Shown one piece after another: positions 25,501 to 32,432 of a stretch of DNA of 64,000 nt. Numbering within the stretch: the stretch's first letter is position 1; the number at the start of each line of letters is the position of its first letter. The position numbers and the translations under genes are program-made. Origin of the DNA: Gymnogyps californianus (taxonomy: Eukaryota; Chordata; Aves; Accipitriformes; Cathartidae); contig NC_059475.1 in NCBI RefSeq assembly GCF_018139145.2, positions 20,340,937 through 20,404,936 of the forward strand, in the 5' to 3' direction. The notes beneath the pieces were generated by a model. The model made no database searches, was not told where the DNA came from, and saw only the letters and a list, made by a program, of their open reading frames with translations.

Positions 25501-26660
25501 AGCTTTCTTCTGTCATCTTCTGCCTGTTGGGACCGCATCATTCCCACAACATAGACAAGGAGCAGAGAGATTTCCCTTCATAATACACGTGCAGAGCACC
25601 TACTGTGAAGGGGCACCCAAAGAAGCTTCCAAATAACAAGAGGTGTAGGCTAAAACCTCATTACAGTCCATTAAACGTGCAGATTTAGATAAAAGCTTAA
25701 TAAATATTTATTAATGTAACTATACAAAATTAGGCATCACACAACACAAAACAAAGTGAGTCAATCATTAAACCAGCATGGACGTGCCAAGTGTTAATTA
25801 TAGATGGAGGGAGAGATGGGACAGGAGAAAAAACAACCTACATGTAACCTTCCAGATAAACCATTAAAACAAAACTCACAAAGAACTATAGAGATTCTGT
25901 TAACAAATGCTGTTTTTAACAGAAAGCAGCAAACCACATTATTCTAGAGCAAAGTTATAGTTCAGGCCTAAAGTGAGTTTTTGAGATCAGGCTTTAGCTA
26001 TGATTGAGACAAAAAGGTTATACACCTTTTTTTGTTAAGAGGTTGGTGAATTTTTTGTTGTTGTTGATTGTGTGTTGGGGGGGGAGGTGGGGGTTGTTTT
26101 GTTTTTCTAAATTAAACCAAAGATTTTTTTCCCGCAAATTTCCCATCCACTGCATGCTTAACTTTTGTAGGAACTGTTGCAATTTTTTTTATTTTATGCA
26201 TTCCTTAAAAATTTGGAATTGCAGTCCCACTTGTCCCAGGAATTCCCAGGAGGTCCAAGGCCCTGCTGGGATTTTTGGTTCCTAGCAGCTGGCTGTGGCA
26301 GAGTTTGGCTCCCAGAAATCTGAATGAGAGGGAGCCCACATGCACACCCACACTTGCCAAAAGTAAAGACATGCCACATTCTCCCCTCTTCTGCCACCCA
26401 TGACTTTACAGCTCCTCCCAGGAAACGGGAAGGATTTTTTCCCTCACCTGCATGTCCACCTTGGTGATAAAACCCTTCTCGTCCTTGTCACAAAGCTGGA
26501 AGAGCTCCCTTGCCTTCTCCAGCATCTCCACCTGCACATCTTCCAGCTTGCTCATTTGCCTGGAAGGAGAAGCACCAGGAGCCACGCCATCCTCCTCATC
26601 CCCTTCTTCTTCTCCTTCCCAGCGGACGTATCCCAAGAGCGCTCTCCTCTGGTTCTCCAT
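1455..26660 (-). CDS. CRACR2B: CRACR2B, large EF-hand/coiled-coil/Rab GTPase (3' end outside window)
   Basis: Sixteen coding exons join in one continuous frame: 26660-26448, 24969-24858, 22064-21893, 19686-19540, 19233-19143, 19012-18920, 15999-15812, 15125-15054, 14630-14576, 10402-10323, 7635-7341, 7161-7020, 6791-6710, 4190-4076, 2389-2282 and 1531-1455. All have AG acceptors, GT donors and matching phases, giving 680 complete codons plus two bases. Domain order is two EF-hands (about residues 50-108), an acidic stretch (about 130-150), a coiled coil (about 175-381), a linker (382-506) and a Rab GTPase domain (about 520 to the end). The family binds Ca2+ and acts with Orai1/STIM1 in store-operated Ca2+ entry; long members are also large Rab GTPases. 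The start ATG has A at -3 and G at +4. PNPLA2 immediately upstream in the same orientation points to CRACR2B (EFCAB4A) and not CRACR2A. The final exon, expected to carry the prenylated tail, is not seen. Exon borders are read by eye. Confidence 0.88.
2282..2389 (-). CDS. CRACR2B: CRACR2B exon 16: Rab domain, NKMD (G4)
   Basis: It has 36 codons (about residues 620-655). [11 protein letters not shown] is the fifth strand and the guanine-specificity motif NKxD, and the exon ends in VEGERLAK. It is a phase 0-0 exon with acceptor CTTTTGCAG and donor AAG|GTGTGA. Confidence 0.93.
2744..2780. repeat. 16-base direct repeat, period 21
   Basis: CGGATGTGCTGTCCTA occurs at 2744 and again at 2765. Confidence 0.9.
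4076..4190 (-). CDS. CRACR2B: CRACR2B exon 15: Rab domain, switch II
   Basis: It encodes residues 581-619: [20 protein letters not shown], then [16 protein letters not shown]. Switch II, the fourth strand and the F-(A/T)VRNW helix are typical of Rab proteins. The acceptor GGGCTAAG is modest and the donor CAG|GTGAGA is strong. Confidence 0.95.
6710..6791 (-). CDS. CRACR2B: CRACR2B exon 14: Rab domain, WDTAGQE
   Basis: It encodes about residues 554-580: [12 protein letters not shown], then [12 protein letters not shown]. This is the interswitch hairpin and the G3 motif; the catalytic Gln (about Q579) is present, so GTP hydrolysis should be possible. Borders are CCTGACAG|GTATC and GAAAG|GTAAGC. 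Confidence 0.95.
7020..7161 (-). CDS. CRACR2B: CRACR2B exon 13: Rab domain, P-loop and switch I
   Basis: It encodes about residues 507-553. [17 protein letters not shown] is the first strand plus the P-loop (GNSGVGKS, G1), followed by a helix and AELNATIG, whose Thr is the switch I Thr (G2). Two acceptors six bases apart (TAG|CTCCAG|GCA) are both in frame, so a Leu-Gln pair may be optional. The donor is ATCG|GTAAGT. Confidence 0.95.
7341..7635 (-). CDS. CRACR2B: CRACR2B exon 12: unstructured linker
   Basis: It encodes 98 codons after a split Arg codon (about residues 409-506) and stays open throughout. The sequence is polar and low in conserved pattern, with no domain recognised, ending in [13 protein letters not shown] just before the GTPase. 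The donor AGG|GTGAGT is strong. The acceptor (TTTAATACAG|A) has a poor pyrimidine tract; it was chosen because it gives the correct phase and lies inside the open frame. An alternative acceptor at 7598 (CACCTTCCCAG) looks better but would break the frame. Confidence 0.68.
10323..10402 (-). CDS. CRACR2B: CRACR2B exon 11: basic linker
   Basis: It encodes 26 codons plus two bases (about residues 382-408): [20 protein letters not shown] then DDKLVK. The basic [15 protein letters not shown] stretch looks like a conserved linker motif before the GTPase domain of large Rabs. The acceptor is CAACCTCCAG. The donor CG|GTTAGA is weak but is the only one that keeps the frame to exon 12. Confidence 0.75.
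11078..11162 (-). mobile_element. MIR-like fragment
   Basis: GAGCAACTTGCCTGAGATCA, CACAGGAAAGCCTGTGGCAG and AGAGAGGATTGACC match the reverse complement of the MIR core (CTTGCCC-AGGTCACACAG). Confidence 0.6.
14576..14630 (-). CDS. CRACR2B: CRACR2B exon 10: [10 protein letters not shown] segment
   Basis: A short exon of 55 bases (about residues 363-381), with [19 protein letters not shown]. The acceptor is TTGGAGCAG and the donor GTTAGT is off-consensus. Reading through that donor would add 33 residues and a stop at 14476-14474, which makes a Rab-less protein of about 414 residues possible. Confidence 0.87.
15054..15125 (-). CDS. CRACR2B: CRACR2B exon 9: end of coiled coil
   Basis: It encodes about residues 339-362 ([20 protein letters not shown]), aligning in pattern with the CRACR2A segment V-RV---LQ-EK--LL-QL. 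The acceptor is TTCACCCAG|GG and the donor is CTCAG|GTAAGA. Confidence 0.9.
15255..15380 (+). mobile_element. MIR-like fragment
   Basis: GGCTGGGTTGTACCCCAGCT followed by CACTCCAGTTTCCTCAGCTG and GGGATGGGAAGGATG matches the order of MIR (GGTTC-AATCCC-GCTCT ... CTCAGTTTCCTCA ... GGGGATAATA). Confidence 0.55.
15812..15999 (-). CDS. CRACR2B: CRACR2B exon 8: coiled coil
   Basis: This is the largest coiled-coil exon, about residues 277-338. The heptads run through [20 protein letters not shown], with the conserved Trp-Glu-Leu that CRACR2A also shows, then Gln/Lys/Glu repeats. Borders are CCATTGCAG|CTGG and GACAG|GTGGGA. Confidence 0.92.
16000..18919 (-). other. CRACR2B: CRACR2B intron 7
   Basis: About a quarter of this intron (17505-18270) is an old CR1-type repeat in plus orientation. 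No exon was recognised in the remainder. The smaller introns 14631-15053 and 15126-15811 hold only a MIR-like piece near 15255-15380. Confidence 0.5.
17505..18270 (+). mobile_element. Old CR1-type LINE fragment
   Basis: Phrases such as GTCCATGTAGCCCAGTACTC, CTCAGTCTCCTCCTCTCCAA and ACCAGAACTGCACACACCA follow each other in the order known from an abundant amniote interspersed repeat that I associate with CR1-type LINEs. The copy is strongly diverged and non-coding. The family assignment is from memory of the pattern. Confidence 0.65.
18920..19012 (-). CDS. CRACR2B: CRACR2B exon 7: coiled coil
   Basis: It has 31 codons (about residues 246-276), rich in Leu, Glu, Lys and Gln, including [15 protein letters not shown]. 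It is a phase 0-0 exon; skipping it would keep the frame. The acceptor CCTCTGCAG and the donor AAG|GTAACA are clear. Confidence 0.9.
19143..19233 (-). CDS. CRACR2B: CRACR2B exon 6: coiled coil
   Basis: It encodes about residues 215-245, with the highly conserved [17 protein letters not shown] heptads typical of the CRACR2/RASEF group. Borders are TTTGTAG|GAAGG and TGCCAG|GTACCT. Confidence 0.92.
19540..19686 (-). CDS. CRACR2B: CRACR2B exon 5: start of coiled coil
   Basis: It encodes about residues 166-214, including [23 protein letters not shown] and then a heptad-rich helix. The pattern LW-L-KE-P-LLSNFE-FL is a signature shared with CRACR2A. The acceptor is TTGCTCCAG|T and the donor is AAGCG|GTAAGG; phases agree with both neighbours. 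Confidence 0.92.
20135..20260 (-). mobile_element. MIR-like fragment
   Basis: TTTTACAGGTTTGGAAACTG, AGGCACAAAAAAAGAAGTGA and ATTTGCCCAGGTGTCACATC is the MIR core in reverse orientation. Confidence 0.68.
21893..22064 (-). CDS. CRACR2B: CRACR2B exon 4: acidic linker after the EF-hands
   Basis: It encodes about residues 109-165. The middle is strongly acidic ([15 protein letters not shown]), followed by [12 protein letters not shown], which corresponds to the conserved M-D-LGA-KVLED segment that starts the helical part of CRACR2A. The acceptor follows a good pyrimidine tract (CCTTCCACCAG) and the donor is AAGA|GTAAGT. The codon split across the next junction gives Asp. Confidence 0.88.
22400..22518 (+). 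mobile_element. MIR-like fragment
   Basis: GTTCAGTTGCCAATGATCCC, then CACCATGCCTCAGTTGCCCA and a run like AAAGTGAGATCATTACCCCT resembles the MIR body. Confidence 0.5.
23175..23240 (-). mobile_element. MIR-like fragment
   Basis: CATTATCTCTCTTTTACAGC then TGGGAAAATTGAGGTAGAGA resembles the reverse MIR core (TTTTACAGATGGGAAACTGAGG). Confidence 0.5.
24858..24969 (-). CDS. CRACR2B: CRACR2B exon 3: EF-hand 2
   Basis: It encodes residues 72-108. The stretch [16 protein letters not shown] is the entering helix, and the loop [12 protein letters not shown] is followed by the exiting helix. This matches the second EF-hand of CRACR2A/B closely in pattern (LPL-L-LE-VFD then NGYLTP-EF). Loop position 1 is Glu (about E92) and not Asp, and positions 3 and 5 are Asn. 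The acceptor is TTTGAAG|CGG and the donor is CTAG|GTAAGG, phase 1. Confidence 0.92.
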
Positions 26661-26703
26661 CTTCTCAAAGTCTTTTGCCCCAGGGCAGGGGCAAATGGAA
26701 GAG
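26448..26703 (-). CDS. CRACR2B: CRACR2B exon 2: start codon and EF-hand 1
   Basis: The acceptor (TGCCCCACAG) precedes 43 bases of 5' UTR; the ATG is at 26660-26658 in a strong Kozak context, and the donor is CAG|GTGAGG. It encodes residues 1-71. An acidic, Gly/Glu-rich N-terminus leads into EF-hand 1, whose loop at about residues 58-69 reads [12 protein letters not shown]. Positions 1 and 3 are Asp and position 6 is Gly, but position 12 is Asp where Glu is usual and position 5 is Lys, so Ca2+ affinity may be modest. Translation could in theory begin further upstream through the 5' exon, but no better ATG was seen in this exon. Confidence 0.9.
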
Positions 26704-26817
26704 CTGTGGGGCAGGAAACAGAGAAACCCCAGTCAAACATGGCTCTCCACTTCCACCCCACGCATCATCTAGTTACATGCCTTGTTGGTTTGAAAGAACA
26801 ATATTCAGCATATCATA

Positions 26818-26888
26818 CCAGGTATCTGGACTAGATGACCTTTAAAGGTCCAACCCACCAACCCAAACTATTCTATGATTCTATGATC
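26818..26888 (+). mobile_element. CR1 LINE 3' end
   Basis: The text TCTGGACTAGATGACCTTTA, then AAGGTCCAACC and the terminal ATTCTATGATTCTATGA, is the hallmark 3' end of avian CR1 retroposons. The element is truncated to roughly its last 70 bases, plus perhaps some diverged sequence to its left. Confidence 0.88.
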
Positions 26889-29800
26889 TGTTACTGAGGG
26901 GAGGGGGGAAGGGAGAGAGTTTGTGTCAGAGGTACACACCACACATAGGTACACACTGTACACAACATAGGCATAACCAAGCCTACCACATGGCTGTAAC
27001 CCTCCACACTGTGATGGGCTCCAGAACCTGCACCGAGCAAGGATGCTCTTTCACCATCTCTCCTCCTCTGGCTCAGACCTACAGGGCAGTCAGAGTTCTC
27101 TGCTGGTGACAGCCAGTTGCCAAGGGAAGGTTTCGGTGGAGACAAGAGGATGGAAAGGGAGTATTAAAGCATGCAGGTAAATCTGCATGGGAGCACGGTG
27201 ATAGTCCCACACTAGCTGAGACAGGGGGCTCAAACTCCACGAGCAGGGCCAGCTCCCAGCTCTCACATAGCAACCTGGATGCCCCGACCAGGATGCTTCT
27301 CTCTGGTCTTGGTTCCTCTGGTAATAACATGTGCTTTTCCTCCTCCTGTTGCTTTTCTGCGCCACCTTTAAACACCAAAACTGCATCACAACTGCAAGAA
27401 CCCAGAGTGGCACAAAGGCAGATAGGAGGAAGATCTGTGCAAGTGACAGAGGAAAGAGAAGAAGGAATGTCTCTGTCTCTCCCAGCCCTCTCCCATCCAG
27501 GTCCCCTGGCTGGCCTTCCAGCTCTCACATTTTCTTGTTAACACTTCCCAAATAGTAACTCCATCTCCTTTCATGTTATTACAGCACAAAGAAAGGTCAG
27601 ACAATTCCTATACTGGGAAAAATTTAATAACCTGAGCACTCCTGCCCGCCTTGCCTACCAGCCTCTGTTTTGAGAGCTCATAAGCTGCCAAACAGAATTT
27701 TAATCTGAAGTGTTCACCTTTATAGGAAGGAAACCACATGACTATGGAGACATTTCAGAGGCCAAAGAAAATAATTCCCATTACTTACAAGTACCTAAAC
27801 AAAAAGGCTAGGAACGAGAGCACCCCTTTAAGCACAGCACTGTGATTGTAAAGATGCATACAACGCATCCCTACCCCAACTAACCTTCTGACTTACCGAT
27901 GCCACGTATCACCCTCAAAACAGCTATTCTTCAGCAACACCAGCACATTTTTTAAGCCTTGTTGCACTGATTGCTTTAGACTTCTCCTTCTGCCGATCTG
28001 TGTTCTGCATTGCAGGGCAGAAGTGAGCTGTGCAAGCAGGCTGAGAGCAGATTTAAACAGTGCTAGACAAAGAGGGCTTCAGGGTTGGTTGTTTTTTTTT
28101 TTTTTAATCTCCAAGAAATTAAAAGCCATGTACAGATGCTGTGATAACAAACAAGTTAATTCTGTTTGCACTTTTAGTACAATGGGAGGATAAAGAGCAC
28201 GATGGCCAGGAAGAATGTCACATGCAAGAACTATATGAAGCTGACACAAGGAGAAGGCAATTATGTACCACGCTATTTGACTCCATTTATTACTGCTGGT
28301 TCATGAGCCAGAGGGTGGTTCTGCTTCAAAGAACAAGCAGAACACTTTGCTCCCCTTTTCAAATCAGTGTTTTTTCAGGGCACCTCCATTTAGTGTCACT
28401 TGAGAAGATATTTATTTGAAACTCTGCAGAAGACTACCTGTAAATGGGTACTATTATATGTTTCTAGTCAAGTAGACATCCCTGGCAAGCAATGGACACA
28501 GAGCTGGACCCAAGCTTTGGGGAATACTGCAGAGGAAAGGAGGGAAGAAAGCATGAAAAGCGAGAAGGCAGGGGGTGTCTTTCTCTCTTGCTCTTTTCCA
28601 AACAAACCCTCCTACCAAGCTTTTTTTGGTGTTACAGCACCAACACAGCAAAATTTGGAGACTAAAGCTTGATTCTATCCATTAGCTGGACAGTCAGCTT
28701 GCTTCTGATGGCAAGTCTGTACGTGTTAGTAGTAAAGAAGTCGGAAAGAACCCCAGCTTACTTTTCACATTCAAATAAAAGTTGCAAAGCTGGCCTTGAA
28801 AGAAAAAAAAAAAAATCTTATGCTGCATAGATTTTACAGGTGATTACGGTGAGCAATCACATAGCCACACTGAGGAATGACAATTATTGGCTGCTACAGG
28901 CCACCTTGCTGAAGCTTTTGCCAGACCCATTCCTCCCATGAAGACAGTCTCAGCACAGCAGCACCCTGTATCAGATGGTGAGCATAGGCAGCAGCAGGGG
29001 AGGAAACAAAACGGGAGTTCAAAGCAAGAGCCACGATAGGATTGCAGAAAACGGCCAGAATAAGAAAAAGCGCAAATAAGAAATGTGTTTTCTGAAACAT
29101 CCTTCTAGCTGCCTAAGAGACAGTGAGGTCCCCAGAAGTAAAGAAGATCTTACTTTCTTATTACTGGTTTCATCATTTCTATTTCTAAAGCCAGAGCAGC
29201 CCATGCAGATGACATCTCCCCAGCTGTGCTGCAGCAAACAAAAGGTTGTACGAGGAGGGTGTTCTGTTGTCTCTCTGAAGCATATTTGCAAGCTGAAATT
29301 GGACCCATTACATCCCTACCTCTAGCATGTCCTCATTTTATCAAAAGCCCAGCTGTACTGTAGCTCCCAAACATTGGCTGAGCTAAAAGCCTCTTAATTA
29401 GAAGCACTGGGAGCCTGACACGGACAAGAGCCTGAAAGGATTTCACTCACATGTAAAAGACCAAGCCCATTAATTCGATGTTCGGAGTGCAGAGCCTCTT
29501 GTTCAAGCTGCTTCAAATGGCTTCAAGCCAGATGTGGCTCTTTCAATGGTGAGACAGCACTTGTAGAGGAACAAAGCAGCAAGTAAGAGAGAGCCCCAGT
29601 AAGCAAAATACACTGCAGCTCTGACGGTCTTCTCTCCCAGAGGCCTTTGACTGAGCAGCTCTTCATCTCCATCCCTGTTTGTAAGGGCATTGCATTGTAT
29701 AAATGCAGATGAGGTACAAAGCAGATCTCAGTCTAACAGGTGCTGTCATACCTTCCCCAGTTACAGATCATCACTACAAACTACTGGGGAAGCAGCTTCA

Positions 29801-30185
29801 TCAGCAAAATGCAGAGCATCACTGAAGGACAACTTTGAAAGAGGCTGAGGTCACTAGAGTGCTAAAACTGTGAACTGGTACCCAAAAGTGAGGCCAGCAG
29901 AGCTGGCCTGGGTGCAGAAAGAAGAGCTTGGGAAAAGCCACTCTTGCCTGACACAAGTGGAGAAGGCAGACAAGATAGGTACGGGCAGCTAATGCTTTTG
30001 GTCAGGCAAACCTGCCAGGATCCCCCAGCAAGATGTAGCCAAGCCACCTCCAGCGACAAAGCCAGGGGTTGTTACCAAAACTTCCTGACAGGATTAATTT
30101 TTCCAGGTCTCTTCTGGCAGGATAAGGTAGTCATTGAGTCAGCAGCAGTTAAGAATTAATTTCCACACCTAGCCTGGAATCAGGA

Positions 30186-30520
30186 CAATCTCTGTATCTT
30201 GGGCTGTTGATTTCCATCATAAGAACATTTGCAATGGGTCATGGCAGAGTTCATCCAGCCCAGCATCTTGCCCTCAACAGTGGCCATGGATGGCTGGTGA
30301 GGGAAGAGTAACAGCAGGGCAAGCAGAGAGAAGGCCTCCCTGAAGAGATCTGCCAGCTTCTAGCCACTGTCAGCCTCCAGAGAGAAGGCTTCCCTGAAGA
30401 GATCTGCCAGCTTCTAGCCACTGTCAGCCTGGGGCAATTCCTGAGCCACATGGTTCCTCCCTCATCTTCCAAGACACTTGCCCAGCCTCCCTTTGAATCT
30501 GTATGAAAACATTCACTGTT
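30186..30520 (+). mobile_element. CR1-type LINE fragment (5' part of the same repeat)
   Basis: CATCCAGCCCAGCATCTTG, CAACAGTGGCCATGGATG and the later CTGCCAGCTTCTAGCCACTG follow the order of the same amniote repeat as at 17505, covering its upstream portion. A 54-base tandem duplication interrupts it. Confidence 0.6.
30325..30432. repeat. 54-base tandem duplication
   Basis: Two adjacent 54-base copies (30325-30378 and 30379-30432) differ at only a few positions: GGCCTCC against GGCTTCC, and at the final bases. The near identity inside a strongly diverged CR1-type fragment shows that the duplication is recent relative to the insertion. Confidence 0.9.
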
Positions 30521-31204
30521 CACATGAACTCGCTGATAGAAACAGGGTGTCTGCTGCAATCAGCGGGTGCTGACAAAGCTTCATGGGACTATTCCAGTTT
30601 TTTGGGTACACGATTTGACCAGCACCCACTCCACAAGAGATGGAGTCCCCAGGGCTTGGGAGAGCTACCAGGAAGATGGAAGTGCCAGGAACATGGGGGC
30701 ACCAACAGGCTCCAATCGCCCTGGCCAGCCTCAGTGTGTAATGTTCTTCTGCATCCCCCTCTTCCCCCACCCCAGGGGTTTGGCTGCCTATGCTCAAGGT
30801 CAGCTCTGATATTGCACAGTCCAGATTTGGGCAGTGTCCAACATCTTAACAACCTGATACAGAGCTCAAGAGAAAGTCAGTCTTCAGGACCTGTGGATTA
30901 CACCAGATATTTCCCGCCATGGTGTGTGCTGGGGCCCAGCAAGCAAAAATTCACCTGCTCCTGCAAGACAACTTTCCCAGAGCCTGGAAAGCAAATATAG
31001 ATCTTCTCAGACACAGCACACAATGGGAAATTCAACTGCCAGTAAAGACAGCTAACACCAGGTCTTGTATTTCTACATAGAGGCAACTCAGACCAGCCTT
31101 ACATGCATATTTTAACCACGTGAGGCATAAACTGCAGTTTGTCCTGTGCAAAGCTGTGCCAGAAAGTCAGCTGGATCCCATGGGCATGGCATTCTTTGGG
31201 GAAA

Positions 31205-31345
31205 TCACAAGACCTGAATTTTAATCCTGACTCAGCTTGCCATACGGCCCTGGGTAAGTCACGTCACCTGCCTATGCTTATAGATTGTCAACTCCTCCAA
31301 TATGGTTCTGATGCTTGTGACAGCTGGCACTTTATTTTAAGACTC
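31205..31345 (+). mobile_element. MIR-like fragment
   Basis: AGACCTGAATTTTAATCCTG, ACTCAGCTTGCC and GGCCCTGGGTAAGTCACGTC, ACCTGCCTATGC follow the MIR order (CTGGGTT-AATCCTGGCTC ... TGACCTTGGGCAAGTCAC). Confidence 0.65.
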
Positions 31346-31885
31346 AGTTCCTGGAGACTGATAATTACATGTGAAACTCAAGCATCAAAATAGTTTCAAA
31401 GCCTTGAAGCTGAAGAATGAAAAACTTGAACACAGAACTTGAAGAAACTACAAATTTCAACAGAAGAACAGACCCAAGGTGCTTTTCCTGGAAAGGAAAG
31501 ATACTACTTCCAAGGTAGCATTACAGGGTCATGGTTTCCAATTTATTGTCTCGGAAAGCTTCTTGTTGTAGCAGTAAGCACTGTTAAAGAGGTAAAGAAA
31601 AGTCATGGCTAAAATGCTATCAACAGTCAAGCCCTTATCTATGTGACCGTGACCACCGTGTGCACATGACAACTTTGGGTTTATTGGTTTGGTTTTTTTT
31701 TTCCACAGCCCGATGACAAGGAGGAAAGGAAAGTGGGGAGTGCAGCCAAATGTTCCACAGCTGGTCCTTAGATGACCCCAGTCACCGCAGGGCATTGTAC
31801 ACGCACTGAAAAAACAGCATTCCTAGCAGTCCTGCTCCAATGCAAGACAATGAATCAACAGTTAATGAAGGACAAAAAAACTAAG

Positions 31886-31952
31886 CACAACGGCTAAGTG
31901 ACTTACCCAGGATTACAGAGCAAGTGCAGTGTTTGGGTCCTATAGAGCTATA
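31886..31952 (-). mobile_element. MIR-like fragment
   Basis: GCTAAGTGACTTACCCAGGA then TTACAGAGCAAGTGCAGTGT is the MIR core in reverse (TAAGTGACTTGCCCAAGGTCACACAGC). Confidence 0.6.
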
Positions 31953-32390
31953 AGGGAAAGTAGGTTTTTGCTTTCCTGTACCACGGAATTTTTGGTGACA
32001 TGGTGGTAGAAGGGAATATTAAAGAATCGTTATAAGTACATAGTAGGTGTCCAAGGTGTACCACAAACTAAAGTGCTCAGATACTTGCTGGGAAGTTTCC
32101 CAAAAGACATCCTCCTGTATCTCTGCCTAAGACAATATTATTAGAAACAACAAAAACACCCTCATACTAAACCTAAATATTTAAGCCATTTATTTAAACT
32201 GATCAGAAGAACACACACTCTTTCCTTTCTAGTCCTGGTGCAGAAAAAGAGTCTTACAACTTTAAAGGAAGGAATTCACCAGGTGTTTACATGTGCATTG
32301 ATCATGCTCTTGACACATAAGCTGGTTGAGACAGGTTTGATCCCATGCACAAGAAGACATTACATAAAAAGAAGGGCTGGCATAAGGGAT

Positions 32391-32432
32391 CCCTGTAGCT
32401 TCAGCAAATTACCCTGTTGCTTCAGCAAATTA
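32391..32432. repeat. 21-base tandem duplication
   Basis: CCCTGTAGCTTCAGCAAATT(A) at 32391 is repeated at 32412 with one change (CCCTGTTGC...). Confidence 0.9.

Larger units (their letters stand above)
19687..26447 (-). other. CRACR2B: CRACR2B introns between exons 2 and 5
   Basis: Outside exons 3 and 4 this is intronic. It contains MIR-like pieces near 20135, 22400 and 23175, and a G/T-rich low-complexity tract at 26045-26110. The 306-base intron 19234-19539 holds nothing recognised. Confidence 0.5.
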
